Part shown: positions 47,768-59,439 of the stretch, in pieces
How positions within the stretch are numbered: the first letter of the stretch is position 1
Layout of the letters: each line of letters begins with the position of its first letter
The notes under the pieces: model-generated
Told to the model about the DNA's origin: nothing
Database searches by the model: none
The model's input: only the letters and a program-made list of their open reading frames with translations
Position numbers and translations under genes: made by a program
Source of the DNA: Abelmoschus esculentus
Taxonomy: Eukaryota; Streptophyta; Magnoliopsida; Malvales; Malvaceae
NCBI GenBank assembly: GCA_035048815.1
Contig: JAUCBN010000054.1
Location: 8,339,001 to 8,403,000 of the forward strand
Direction of reading: 5' to 3'
DNA length: 64,000 nucleotides

Positions 47768-49084
47768 ATGGGAAGTTGCATATCATCCCAATCGAAACAA
47801 CTAAGTTCGTTTACGAAGAGATATTATGAGAGAAATAGCACCAAAGAGAAATCTAAGCATGGACGTTTCGATCGCAGCGAGTCGAGTAAATCGATGAGCA
47901 AACACGGGTGCTATAGCAATAGTAGGGTTTTGAAAAATTTGTCGGGGGAGAATATTTTCGATAGATATACATTTGGAAAAGAGTTGGGGAGAGGTGAGTT
48001 CGGGATCACACATCAATGTTTTGATTTAGAAACCGGGGAAGCTTTCGCGTGTAAGAGGATATCGAAGGCGAAGCTAAGGACGGAAATTGATGTGGAAGAT
48101 GTTAGAAGGGAGGTTGAGATCATGAGGCATTTGCCGAAGCATCCGAATATTGTCGCCTTTAGGGAGGCCTTTGAGGATAAAGAAGCTGTGTATCTTGTTA
48201 TGGAGCTTTGCGGTGGAGGTGAACTATTCGATCGAATAGTGGCGAAAGGTCATTATTCGGAACGAGCTGCTGCATCCATCACGAAAACTATTTTGGAAGT
48301 TGTCAAGGTAAATTATAAAATAGTTTCTTTCTATATTTCATTTTCACCTGTTGACATCTCATCAATGCAAAACATTGTAGGTGTGCCATGACCATGGGGT
48401 GATTCATAGAGATTTAAAACCTGAGAATTTCTTATTGGCAGATGAAAGTGAAAATTCCCCAATTAAAGCCATTGATTTTGGCCTCTCCATATTCTATGAA
48501 TCTGGTAAGTTTTTAATTAATTTTAAAGAAAATAGATAAGAGTAAAATAAACGAAATCAATAAATAAATATAAGATCAACAGTATTTATTACATTTAAAC
48601 CCGGTTTATAAATGTCTCTAAAGTGGGTGTTTAAATATGGATCGGTAGGGGAACGTTTTAGTGACATCGTAAGAAGCCCATATTATATGGCTCCAGAAGT
48701 TTTAAGAAGAGATTACGGAGAAGAGGTTGATATTTGGAGTATAGGTGTTATACTTTATATCCTCCTGTGCGGAGTTCCTCCTTTTTGGGCAGGTAATTTA
48801 TTATTTTCCCCATTAAATTCATGTTTTAGATTTTATTTTTTTAATAGTTAGGTGGAGAAACGATTATATATACTCGGTTTATTATGATCTTACAGATAAA
48901 ACGAACAATTAAATATGAATCTCTTAAATGAACATCATCTGTTTTTTTTCACTAAAACTGATTATTTTTGAATTTTGGTTAAATCTTATTATTAATCAAT
49001 GTTCTATAGTGTATGTATCTTAATAGTACCATTTTAGTCTTTTCATAGAGTCTTAAAGCCAAAAGAAAAATATCTCTAATGTTT

Positions 49085-49425
49085 GCCTAAATAATTATTT
49101 TGGTCTTTATTTTTTGAATCAATTTAATCCCTAACATTTTATTTTATGTCAAAACTAACCCTCTATGAATGAAAACTGTTACTCAACAGATTACAAACAA
49201 TTTAAAATGACGTAACAAAATAATGTCAAAAGAAAAAATAATTTATATTTTATACAATTTTATAAAAAAAATTTTGACTGATATATTATTATATATATAA
49301 AGTCAATATATTTGTTTATATGACAATGCTATCATAATGTGCATTGTCATATAAATTTGTCACGTCATTTTAAGTTTATTGTTATTTAACCATCGATTTT
49401 TTTTCTATAAAGGGCAATGAAGAAG
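49085..49425. repeat. foldback element in CPK intron 3
   Basis: AACCCTCTATGAATGAAAAC...TTTAAAATGACGTAAC (49150-49215) is inverted as GTCACGTCATTTTAAG...CTATAAAGGGCAATG (49358-49420). It is related to the element in intron 5, and the coding exons are not affected. Confidence 0.6.
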
Positions 49426-50104
49426 GTATGAGAAGATTTTTTTCATCTTTCTCCAAATAAATTTCTTTAAATTTTGATTTATTTTTGAATTTGTCCTCCT
49501 TTAAACATTTATGTTCTTCGATTCTAAATCTTGATTCCTTCTCTGATAGAGTGGCCATTTAAAATAACTCAGCTTACCCTAAGATAAAACCATAAGATTA
49601 AATTGACTTACTGAGTTTAATAAATTAATAATTTTTTGACTATTATATAAATTTCAAATGTATGCTTTCACTTCCTTTGTGTACATTCTCTTGTTGTGTC
49701 TGACTGTTCAGAAACGGAGGAAGGCATTGCACATGCAATAATCCAAGGAGATATCGACTTCCATAGGGATCCTTGGCCTAGGGTTTCCAGTGAAGCCAAG
49801 GAACTGGTGAAGAACATGCTGCATCCTAATCCTTACGATCGGCTGACGCTTCCTGAGGTCATGGGTACGTACTCTTACACCACACAAATGTTTATGGTCT
49901 ATGTACACTGGCTTCATGCATGAACTGATCAATTTTCTTGTGTTTTTATATCAAGAACATCCATGGATTCAAAACATTACACACTGTCCCAACGTTAATC
50001 TAGGAGAAAACGTCAGATCAAGGATTAAACACTTGTCACTTAGGAGCAAGTTCAAGAAGAAAGTTCTGAGGGTAACGACAACTTTTCCTTTCTGCATAAT
50101 CCAT

Positions 50105-50435
50105 AAAATGCGTCTAAAACGTTTTATTTTGAATCAAAATGACAAATTATAGATAAAAACGGTTAACCAACTAACATTAAATAGTTTGAAATGATGTAAC
50201 AAAATTTTATGGTGGTGCACGCCGCGATAGTACTATTGTATAGGTAAATATGTTGACTCTACAAAATATCACACCAATCAAAAAATAATTTTATAAAATT
50301 TAAAATATTTTTTTCTTTTGATGTGTGATTCTGTCAAGTCATTTCAAGATGATTATCGTCATTTAACTAACAATTTTCATTTATAGAGTTGTCATTTTGA
50401 CTCAAAATAAAGCGGTTAAATTGCTTAAAACAAAA
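50105..50435. repeat. foldback element in CPK intron 5
   Basis: Long inverted repeats of about 80-90 bp: AAACGTTTTATTTTGAATCA and AATGACAAATTATAGATAAA at the left match the complement of TGACTCAAAATAAAGCGGTT and TTTATAGAGTTGTCATTTTG at the right. The target duplication was not resolved. Confidence 0.7.
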
Positions 50436-51302
50436 AATAAGGACCAAAGTGACAATTCATTCAAATGTTAGGGGTAGTTTTTAGCATTATACTTTTCCTT
50501 TTTCATATACCTTATTCTCGGACAATGTTTGATGCCTGTGTTTATTACAGGTTGTAGCAGACAACTTACCAAATGATGAAATTGATTCCATTATTGACAT
50601 GTTCAATATGATGGATACCAATGATAACGGCCATTTGTCCTTCGATGAGCTCCAAGACAGGCTCGGAAAACTTGCCATTCTGTTGATGAGCCTGATGTCA
50701 AGATGTTAATGAAGTCTGTAAGTTATATGATTCATTTCACAACTTATTTCTTGCTTAGGTATATGTTTCAAATCAGATGCCTTGGGTCTCAAGTTTTCCA
50801 TATCTGATATCTGTTTCTATGTTTTTTTTTCCCTCCAAAAGGCCGACGTCGATGGAAGTAGGACACTTACGTATGACGAATTCATTACAATGGCAGTTCA
50901 CCTGAAAAGGATCGGTGACGACCAACTCTCTCAAGCTTTCCGTTATTTCGACAAGAATCAAACCGGTTACATCGAATTCGATGAACTTAAAGAAGCTCTA
51001 CTACAAGATGACAATGGTCCCAACAATGAACAATTGATCAAAGACATCATGCTCGATGTCGACAAAGATAAGGTTTTCGATCTTCCATTGTCCAAGATGT
51101 TGCGTGTGGAATTTATGAACACAATTAACATTTTTGTTTTGATTCGATTGGATTAATGTTTTTGTAGGATGATCGAATTAGTTACCAAGAGTTTAAGGCC
51201 ATGATGTTAACAGGCATGAACTGGAAAATGGCTTCCCGACAGTATTCTAGAGCATTGCTAAATGCAGTGAGCATCAAAATATTGAAAAATCTGGGAAACT
51301 AA

Positions 51303-52630
51303 AATGATCAACATTGTCCAGGTTAATGCTTTGCTTGGTAGATTCAAAAAAAAAAATTTGAAGGGGTCGAAATGTGAAAAATGAAAAATCATTTGTGTTT
51401 GGTTAGGAGGGGAAAAATAGAAGGAAAATATGTATTTTCCTGTTTATTATTTGGTACGATGAGAAAAGTGGAAGGAAAAAAAAACTAAAATGTAATAATA
51501 ACTTCATTGCTATACCATTATTCTTATATTTTCTTATGGGTAATTTTTATTGAGATGTTATTTATTTGTAAAGGTTTATTCTTTTAATTTTTTAAAAATT
51601 TCAGTACAATGAATTTATAAAAAAATTATTCATAATATTTTTCTATAAAAATAATATTTTACGTAAAATAAATTTGAATAATAGTAATTATATTAGATAA
51701 AACAATATATCTAAATGCATTTTTTATTGTTATTTAATAAGAGAAAGTTGTTCGACCATTGAGTGATCCAATGAAAAAAGAGTGTTGTTATCCCTAAAAG
51801 ACAAGTTCGAATAATTTGTTTATATAGTGTGTATGTTTTCAAATGACTAACGGATGTATGTATTCTTTAAGGTAAGTATAGGTTCATCCTAAACTTTTTG
51901 AAATTTATACCTTTATCTTCAAATTTTTAAAGTTTTATGGGTTAGTCTTTACTTTTTTTTAATATTTATGAGTTGTGCCTATGCTGAAATTTAAAATTTT
52001 ATATGTGCCCACCTTCAAATATTTTTTTAGATCCGCCATTGCATATACTATTATATAATCACCTAAAAAATATTAAGAACAAGAAAAATATTTTCGCCCC
52101 AAAAGATCCGTGTTCCAAAAAAAATATTTATAAAGTATATAAGAATTAAAAAGTAAATATCTAATAGGATCATATTAAGAATTTAAAAAATACGTTTTTG
52201 TGCTGATAGATAAATAAAGTCGATAATAATTATATTTTACAATTGATGTAGAAGGTAAATGCTAGTTATGTCACCGATATTGATGTATACATTTTAGAAT
52301 TGTTATTATCTTAAGTAAAAATGAGTTATGTTGAATTTAATAAGTGATATTATTAAAAAGATATAATTATTTTAAGAGATTTATGTTCAATCAATTTGCC
52401 AGTAAAATTGAATATCATCAAACAGTTAAATATATGTACGAATAAATATTACTTTATAATCATCTTTAATATTTTCATTAACTTTTAACAGTTTATTTTT
52501 TGGTTGATATCATTTTAATAATTAAACGATCTGGTTAAAAATATTACGAGATTAATAGTAAAAATAGAAACTTCCTCGTAATTAAAATAGTGACAAATGT
52601 TCAACTTATTTATCTTTTAAATTTCAAATT
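51303..52630. other. CPK 3' flank and AT-rich intergenic DNA, no gene
   Basis: No gene recognised. The segment 51760-51830 is weakly SINE-like (GTTCGACCATTGAGTGATCC, ACAAGTTCGAATAATTTG). Sequence ending TTTTTTTAGATCCGCCATTG (52022-52041) resembles an end of the GGGCGGA family. Confidence 0.5.
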
Positions 52631-52867
52631 TGTTGTGAATGAAGTAAAGAAAAAGCACAAAATAAATGAACAAAGATGAGAGACAAAAAGAGAGACTTGT
52701 TTTATATTCTCAAAGTAGGGTTGTGTACAATGCTTTCTCCAAAAGTCTATATTTATAGGCATAAGATGGAAACCCTAATTCCAATGGGTATTAACCCCTA
52801 ATAATAAAGTACATTAAAGTCTCATTTAGTATATAGATATCCACCATAAATAAAGATATTTATAACA
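52631..52867 (-). repeat. 3' LTR of a minus-strand copia element (237 bp)
   Basis: The minus strand starts TGTTATAAATATC after a purine tract (AAAGGGGAT) and ends TTCACAACA. It carries a TATA box (CCTATAAATATAGAC) and a pyrimidine-rich leader (CTCTCTTTTTGTCTCTCATC). Confidence 0.75.
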
Positions 52868-53461
52868 ATCCCCTTTGGATATCCAAATAGAGATCAACGA
52901 ATATGCATTATGTATGTAAAGTCTCTTTAAATATTTTTCTGTGTATGTCGATTGATGCACAAACATTCCATTGTTTAGGATATCTCTCCATGAGTCTCAA
53001 TGATATTCAAATTATCGACATAAACAACTGTAACAAATTCAGAGTTAAACCTCTTAATAAAAATGCTCGGAGAAATTAAATAATTCATATATCATTCTAC
53101 TAATAAGTATTCAATGAGTCGATTATACCAAATACACCTAAATTGTTTCAAGACATAAAAGATATATTCAATATGATTGAATAATGTTCTCGAGAACTTA
53201 AATTAACTGCTTCTGGCAATCTAAATCTTTCAAAAAGTTTCATGTAAATATTACTATCAAGAGGGTCATACAAATAGAATGTAACAACATCCATTAGGAG
53301 GAAATTGAGTAATTTTATTTATTGTCAGATTGATCAAAATCTAAAAATAGTTGCATCCACTATCGAGGAATATTTTTTCTTCGTAATTGATTTTATGTCT
53401 TTGCTAGAATTCTTGTGTAACTAAATAAGATTTTATCCCGTGATTTCCCCGTTTGATTTAT
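52868..53461 (-). pseudogene. copia reverse transcriptase fragment, minus strand, RNase H deleted
   Basis: Read on the minus strand with frame changes: INYEEKIF near 53385-53365, YLYDPLDSNIYMKLFERF (about 53277-53224), VVYVDNLNIIETHGE (about 53030-52985; the YVDD motif has become YVDN), and VHQSTYTEKYLKRLY (about 52965-52920). The sequence then runs straight into the purine tract and LTR, so the RNase H domain is deleted. Stops and shifts are frequent. Confidence 0.8.
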
Positions 53462-54103
53462 TGTTGAGTTGACCACACAACGAATTTGGCCATGAGGGGG
53501 GTGAATTGACAATTAAAAATTTTGTTGGGAATAATTGGTAGAAATTGGAAAATTTTGAGACACAAGATTTATAGTGGTTCAAACTTCAAAACAAACTCTA
53601 CATCCACTATCTTAGCTTCCACTAAGGATTTTCTAACCAATTCACTAATGAATTCAACCTTTTTTCTAGGTTCAAGGGCTAACCTTTACAACAAGTCAAT
53701 TTTAAAATTGACTTAAACCTCGCAAGAGATTACAAGAGATGAAAAATAGGCAATTAGGTTTCTATCACAAGAATAATATGCCCCAATTACAGAATAACAC
53801 TCCCCAAAATCAATTACAAAGAAATGAATTGAAATACAAGAGTTGGGAGACAAAGATATTCAATAGAGTGCTTGGAGTTGGATTGGATTGCTTGGATGTT
53901 TGCTTGAGGTTCAATAGTTGTTAATGTTGCTTGAAATTCCTCATTTTATACCTTCTCATTGAATTCTAACCTTTGGTGTTGTTGGAATCATAAATATAGA
54001 CGTTGGAGCTTCATCTTCCCACCATAAATGCACTTTTACAACAATCGGTATCGAAACACGGGGTACCTATTTCAAAACAGTACACAAATAGAAATAGACG
54101 TTG
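53462..54103 (-). repeat. LTR-B family copy, minus strand, truncated by LTR-C-like sequence
   Basis: It is the reverse complement of 5800-6411: GATGTTTGCTTGAGGTTC, CTTCATCTTCCCACCATAAA, TTCTAACCAATTCACTAA and GGGGGGTGAATTGACAATTA all match. It ends at TGTTGAGTTG (53462), the complement of CAACTCAACA at 6411. Motif GGTATCGAAACACGG is at 54046-54060. It is cut at 54104. Confidence 0.75.
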
Positions 54104-54742
54104 TAATGACCCGAATTCGGATCCGAGTGTCGGGTTAACCCTGAGAGTTTGGGCTTCAGTTTTGGGCTCGGGTTTTGGTGTTTAGGCCTTAGGCTTTTGG
54201 GCTTGTTAGGTTGTTGGGCTTTTGTGTTGTTGGACTGAGGGTAATTTGGTAATTACCAAAGAAGGATGAAAGAGAGGGATGAGGGATTAGTTTCTCTGCA
54301 GAGTGATATCACCCTACTCATCTCTTTCCTCCCTTCATCCTTCATTCTTGAATCAAGAAAAAGAAAGGTAAAAGGTGAAATCTTTGAGAGTTTAAGTTGG
54401 TTTTTGGTTTTTGTGGTTGAGGGAGAGTTCTAAGGCTCAAGGAGATCTACAATATAAGAGAAAGAAGTTAGAGATCCATCATCAAGTTTGAGCAAAGGAA
54501 AGAGCTTGGAAGAGTGAGTTCGAGTTTTGGTTGTTGTGCTTTCTAAGGTTGGTTGATGTGAGCACATCTTCACCAACACTTGACACTGACTCGGAGGTCT
54601 TGCCTATAGGATCCATTACTCGATCTAAGGCAAAATATTTCAGGGAAGCACTTTTTCTTACTTGTGCTTCAATTCCGACTTTATTCGATAATATTTATGC
54701 CTTAGAACATAGGGTTTATAATGTGTTGCATGCTGATATGTG
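54104..54742 (+). mobile_element. gypsy-type LTR-C relative with adjoining gag-like fragment
   Basis: TGTAATGACCCGAATTCGGA and GATCCGAGTG parallel the start of the solo LTR at 9566. About 450 bp later the frame at 54531-54743 reads LPIGSITRSKAKYFREALFL, a block often found in plant gypsy gag-pol proteins, ending in a stop. The fragment is incomplete on both counts. Confidence 0.6.
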
Positions 54743-54875
54743 ACATATTATTTTATATATATTTAAAATAATATATATAAAATATATATATCTTATTTGT
54801 TATATTCAAGTGACATATTTGTTTATATATATTTAAATATATATATCTTATTTGTTATATTTGAGTGACATATTA
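54741..54875 (+). repeat. two copies of a ~60-70-bp AT-rich repeat
   Basis: TGACATATT...TATATATATTTAAA...ATATATATCTTATTTGTTATATT occurs twice (from 54741 and from 54811). Confidence 0.8.
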
Positions 54876-55765
54876 GATTATGTTATTTATTAGGTTTGTT
54901 TACGTATAATATATATTGTTTCGTATGTTTTCATTATGTTTTATGTGCGTTTGTGTGATTACCATAAGCTATTTATTATTTATGTATGTATATCTAACTT
55001 ATTTTTATATATTCGAATACACAGGAGAATACCATTCGGTTGTTGAACTTGTTTCGGTCGATGAAGATGTGTTTGCCGTTTTGTGCGATCCCAATTGCAC
55101 TCACAGTTCTAATTGCACATTTGACATGTGTAACAATTAATTGCTTGCTGATTTGTGCAATTCAAAATGCTATTGGAATTTCAAATTTGAATGGCCAGAC
55201 GCACATTGAACATGTGCTAAATAATGAGACTTCAACCGAACTGCACATTTAACATGTGCACACTGTTTAAATTTGTGGATGACATTGCCGATTTCTTTTT
55301 CTTTATTTATCAACCATGTATTTCAAACGACAATTTCTCTTATGGCCTATATATATGTAATTAAACTATGTAGGAAAGGTTACACAATTCGAATCAATAA
55401 AAATTTTATTCGAGAGTTCTTTCTCTTTTCGGTTCTTTTTAGAACTATTCGACACTCAATTCGTTGATTGTCTTTTGATACTTCGGGTTCCTAAATTGAT
55501 ATTTAGCGGGTCTAAGTCCTACGGCGTTAAACAGATTCGATTCGGGTTCGTTCAACATATTGTTCGAGTTCTTTCGAGTTTAGCGTTTTCCATCACCGGC
55601 CGTTTTTTAAGTCTTCATCAACAACGTCGTTCAATTCCTCCCAAAAACGCTAAATTATTATATTTATTTTATGTTTTTTTTCTTTTAATTTCCTATTTAA
55701 TATAATTATGTCGTATAACTTTTGTATTTCTTGTAGTTTTTATTGCAGAAACGTGCCTACAACAC
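54876..55765. other. possible LTR or promoter-like sequence, no gene recognised
   Basis: It contains a TATA-like box (GGCCTATATATATGTAATT, about 55343-55361) followed by a T-rich leader. It also has GACATGTG/CACATGTT repeats (55120-55260: ACATTTGACATGTG, CACATTGAACATGTG, CACATTTAACATGTG). The layout looks like an LTR, but no ends were found. Confidence 0.35.
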
Positions 55766-56400
55766 TCCTAGATCCGTAACAAACGAGGAAAGTCCGTTTC
55801 GACGAACTTCGTGTCATATTACTTGGCTTCTACACAAATTTCACATTTATTAAAGCCACTTTCGTCTAGATTAGGTAATAACTTCATCTTAATGAGTTTC
55901 TTTAGAGAGTGAGAATTCACATGACCTAATCTAGCATGCCACATATCAAAAGATTCAACAGTATAAGCAGAAGTGGTGACTTTATTCTCATTAAACTCAG
56001 TTTCGATTACAAATAAACCCCATTTAAAAACCCTTCCCTACATAATCACCATTATGAGAAAGTATAAGTTTATCTGCTTCGAAAACGAGTTTAACGCATG
56101 CCTTATTCAACAAACCACCACTAATTAAATTTTTACACAGGGCAGGTACATACGAAACATTATTTAAAGATAAAGTTTTATCGTAAGTCAGCTTGAGTAA
56201 AACTTTGCCTTTACCTAGCACTTTTGAACTGCTAGAATTTCTCATGTACACTTGTTCTCCTTTGTTCCCATCCTCGAACTCGGTGAACAACTCCCTTTTG
56301 GCGCAGAAATGTCTGGAAGCACCAGTGTCAACCACCCATTCAACCGGGTTTTCCACCAGATTGACCTTTGAAACGACTGTTGCAATGATATCATTATCAT
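55766..56400 (-). pseudogene. copia protease and pre-integrase fragment, minus strand
   Basis: On the minus strand the ORF 56356-56024 reads VEWVVDTGASRHFCAKRELF, the protease active site (DTG) of copia elements, then VSYVPALCKNLISGG. After a stop, the pre-integrase block MWHARLGHVNSHSLKKL lies near 55950-55890, and the start of the integrase zinc region (NKCEICVEAK) near 55850. The rest of pol is missing. Confidence 0.85.
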
Positions 56401-56401
56401 C

Positions 56402-57080
56402 CTATGCAACATTCGCTTGTGATTTATTGTCATTCAGGCGGTCTAAGCGGCGTGGGCATTGATAGGCTTTATGTCCAACTTGTCCGCACACGTAGCAAGT
56501 GGTGGGCTTTCCTAGGGCCTTCACTTTGGTTGACTTCTTGATGTTCGTGAACTTTTGAGGTTTGGTGGAATTCTTTTGATAACCCTTTTTCATAACCTTT
56601 TTGGGTTTGGACCCTGAGGCACCACCAGATTCAACCAAGTTAGCCTTAAAATTAAATTGACCATTGGAGTTAGAAACCTTATCCTTTAAAGGGTTGGCTT
56701 CCTCGATCTTCATATGGCTCACCAGCTCCACCAATGGGATGTCCCTTTTCTTGTGCTTAAGGGAGTTGCGGTAGTCGGACCATGACTTGGGAAACTTCTC
56801 GATCAAAACATTGGCTTGAAGGACTTCACACATTTTCATTCCTTCGACTAAAATGTAGGAAACCAACTTCTCATAATCATGGACTTGTTCCATTATTGGT
56901 TTGTCATCGGACATTTGGAATTGTATTCACTCACCAACGACGTGTTTCTTAATTCCAACGTCATCGGCTCCATATTTCATTTCAAGAGTATCCCAAATCT
57001 TTTTTGCACTTTTCTCTTTGAGAAACATGTCGAATATTTTGTTTGACATGAAACAAATCGCCCCCAAAGTCTGGAGTGGA
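56402..57080 (-). pseudogene. copia gag with intact zinc knuckle, minus strand
   Basis: On the minus strand, SAKKIWDTLEMKYGADDVGI (about 57027-56968) and, after a stop, the ORF 56914-56402 with MSDDKPIMEQVHDYEKLV, LKHKKRDIPLVELVSHMKIE and a perfect CCHC knuckle CYVCGQVGHKAYQC (about 56506-56465). Gag forms the particle in which the element is copied. The well-kept knuckle and few stops suggest a younger fragment than its neighbours. It is truncated at about 57080 and lacks the gag N-terminus and 5' LTR. Confidence 0.87.
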
Positions 57081-57350
57081 CTGTAGAGGAAATGATCGTC
57101 TGAAAGGAAGTCGAACAAGAAGACGAAAGAAGCTCTCAAACTCTCAAGTCGACTACGACCACGACCACGACCATGAACCGAATCGAACCGAGCCGGACGG
57201 ACGACGGTGCGCGAAGGGTTCCCTTGTTCTCTATCAATCAACAAGGAAGTGGAGGGATACCTTAATAAATACCCATTCCCAAACGTATTTATTATCCATG
57301 TGGGATTCAAGCATTACCATTACCCACAGTATTTACCAAGGGAAATGTTG
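57081..57350. other. unidentified segment between copia and LINE fragments
   Basis: GC-richer than its surroundings (GACCACGACCACGACCATG, GAGCCGGACGGACGACGG). A short frame exists on each strand, neither recognised. It could be a leader of the copia element or unrelated DNA. Confidence 0.35.
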
Positions 57351-58280
57351 ATTTTTTTAGGGCCATTCAGATAATTGTGGATACATTATATGGTATGTCT
57401 GGTCTGAAGATGAAGAACTCGAAGAGTGAGTTATTCTATGTTGGTGTCTTTCCTATAGTGGCTATGCAACATATTATTAAAAAAGCAGTTGCGGATATTA
57501 TGGTGTTATTTTTTTTTATAAATTATAACTATAATTTTAAATACGATTACAGTTTATGTTGTCATGAGAATTTTCAAAATCGCTACGATATAACCGTTAC
57601 TTGCTTTCGGCCACAATTAAATACTATGCTATACCATGCTTGTTGAAAAAAATCTTGAAAGTTGAAAAAAATCACAATAAAAATTAAAAGTTGACCTTCA
57701 AGATGCATATTTTTTTTGAGATTACAACTCTTCCGAGATGTAATTTTCAATTTATAAATTTTTTATTGTAGAGTGTTATTCTATCATCAAAAGTTTTAAA
57801 GTGGATTGTACATATGTAAAGCCTTTCTTTAGAAGAGTAGGAATGACTGAACATAGAGTAGTAAGTTGGGTGAGCATTTGTTACCCAAAGTGTAAAAGAG
57901 GTTACGTTTGAAGGAAATGGTAGTTTGGAATAAGACCTGCATGATAAAGTGCTTGTGGCTCTTAATAGTCAATGTTGGTTTGATTTGTGTAGCATGAATG
58001 AAAAATATGTATTAAAGGAAAAGTCTATTTGAAATATCACATTGAAAATTAATGATCGTTAGGTATGGAAGAAGCTTCTCAAACTTAAAGGAGGTGTTGT
58101 GCATGTTGAAAACTTTCAGGGAAGTTTCAAAGAAAATAAGATAGAAGATTCCCAGGCTTAAAAAGGAGAAAGTCTCTTGATTTAAGATGATTTGGGAAGG
58201 ACTGTTCATTCCTATGTTTTTTTGCAGCTAGACTTACGTTGCAAGATCGTTTTTCAACCAAACATAGTATGATTCGATAG
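57351..58280 (+). pseudogene. LINE (L1-type) reverse transcriptase C-terminal fragment
   Basis: YGMSGLKMKNSKSELFYVGV (57391-57450) matches the end of the reverse transcriptase domain of plant LINEs. After a gap, VWNKTCMIKCLWLLIVNVG (about 57930-57985) and VWKKLLKLKG (58060-58090) are zf-RVT-type C-terminal blocks. Frames change and stops are present. No 3' poly-A tail or target duplication was located. Confidence 0.75.
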
Positions 58281-58439
58281 GGATGTTAGATTGATCTTTT
58301 TTACTTTCTGTAATTGCGATTACTCGAAATAGATTTTGAAAGATTTGTTACAGGATTGTCATGTTTAAGTTAATTTTGAAAGTTGGATAGTTTTAGTTGA
58401 CTAGGTTTAAGATAATTTTGATTTGGTTCAATTTATATA

Positions 58440-58935
58440 GAGATGGGCACAAGACGAGTATGGTCGAATTTTTAATCCATTCGTACTCGACCCGAACATT
58501 AATACCTTCTATCCATTACCTGACCCGGGTTCAGGGTGGAAAAAATCTGACTCGACCCAATCCGAGTTTTAAGTTTCAAAACCAGACCCGAGCTATTAAA
58601 AAATAAATTTTAGGGATTTATTTGTAAAAAATAATTTTCAGAATCTAATTATAAAAATTGAAATATTAATAACATAATTGTAAGAAAATTAATTTTAGTG
58701 GTCTAATTGTATAAAATATATATAAAGAAGGATCATTATTGCAATAATCCCTAAAAATATATATATAAAGTTATACTATTAATACAGGGTCAGGTTGGAT
58801 TTTTTCCACCATAGACCCAAACCCGAAATTATTCTTAAAAAAATTGACCTGACCCAAACATGATTTTTTTATAAAAAATTTAATCCGATCAAATGGAATA
58901 GGGTCGAAACCCTTGAGATTCGAATTCTATACCAA
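58440..58935. mobile_element. hAT-like foldback repeat (ACCCGACCCG type)
   Basis: Left: GAGATGGGCACAAGACGAG, ACCCGGGTTCAGGGTGG and AAAAAATCTGACTCGACCC. Right: inverted counterparts GGGTCAGGTTGGATTTTTTC, CACCATAGACCC and ACCAATCTC. TAGAGATGGG/TAGAGATTGG ends fit a hAT-type inverted terminus. A partial relative is at 14450-14765. Confidence 0.55.
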
Positions 58936-59134
58936 TCTCTAAATTTATTTGAATCTGAACGAATTTAAATCTCTACAAAAAATTTTACATTCAAACTAGA
59001 TTTAATATTTTATTACTAAATCAAGTTGAACTTAACTTACCCATCATCCTAATAAATTAACAAATTTATTATCCTAAGCTAATCCATTACAAGATTACTC
59101 ATATCCCCAACTTTAATTAATTAATTAGCACGAA

Positions 59135-59205
59135 TCATATAGCTTCATCGGTTAAAGAATCAGTTATTGTTTTTGGAGGTCACGAGTTCGAGCATCAGTA
59201 ATGTC
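59135..59205 (+). repeat. tRNA-derived SINE-like head
   Basis: A box-like TAGCTTCATCGGTTAAAG (59140-59157) and B box-like CGAGTTCGAGCATC (59183-59196). Confidence 0.5.
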
Positions 59206-59439
59206 AACACAGTGATTCAGCGATCAATGTTTAAAGATTAAAAGTATATTTTGGAAAAGATACTATTATAACCACTATATGTGAATCAAAAAAAAATCAA
59301 TGGAGTTAAAATAGTTGAATTAATTTAATTATATTTTTACACTGTTTTGGTGTTATTATTTTATATTTTAGAACTGTATATAAGGATTAATTAATGAAAC
59401 TAGAAGGCAACACTTAAATTTTAACAGTAAATTATATTA

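Larger units (their letters stand above)
47768..51302 (+). pseudogene. calcium-dependent protein kinase, CPK24-like, eight exons, frameshift in exon 6
   Basis: Exons are 47768-48307, 48381-48504, 48649-48792, 49712-49864, 49956-50071, 50551-50717, 50842-51072 and 51168-51302. All introns are GT-AG and phases agree except exon 6, which is 167 bp where 168 is needed. The frame breaks at about 50674 and meets a stop at 50707-50709. Without the break it would be 536 residues. MGSC at the start suits N-myristoylation and palmitoylation, hence membrane attachment. Kinase motifs are present: LGRGEFG, FACKRISK, HRDLKPEN, DFGLS, MAPEV. An autoinhibitory junction and four EF-hands follow. Conserved glycines are lost in the activation loop (DIVRSPYY) and at loop position 6 of EF2 and EF4. 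The tail WKMASRQYSRALLNA recalls Arabidopsis CPK24. If real, the frameshift removes EF2-EF4; otherwise it is a base-calling error and the gene is coding. Confidence 0.88.

Noticed and set aside
56024..56462. Plus-strand ORF 56193-56462
   Set aside because: It is the antisense shadow of the copia protease and gag frames read on the minus strand.
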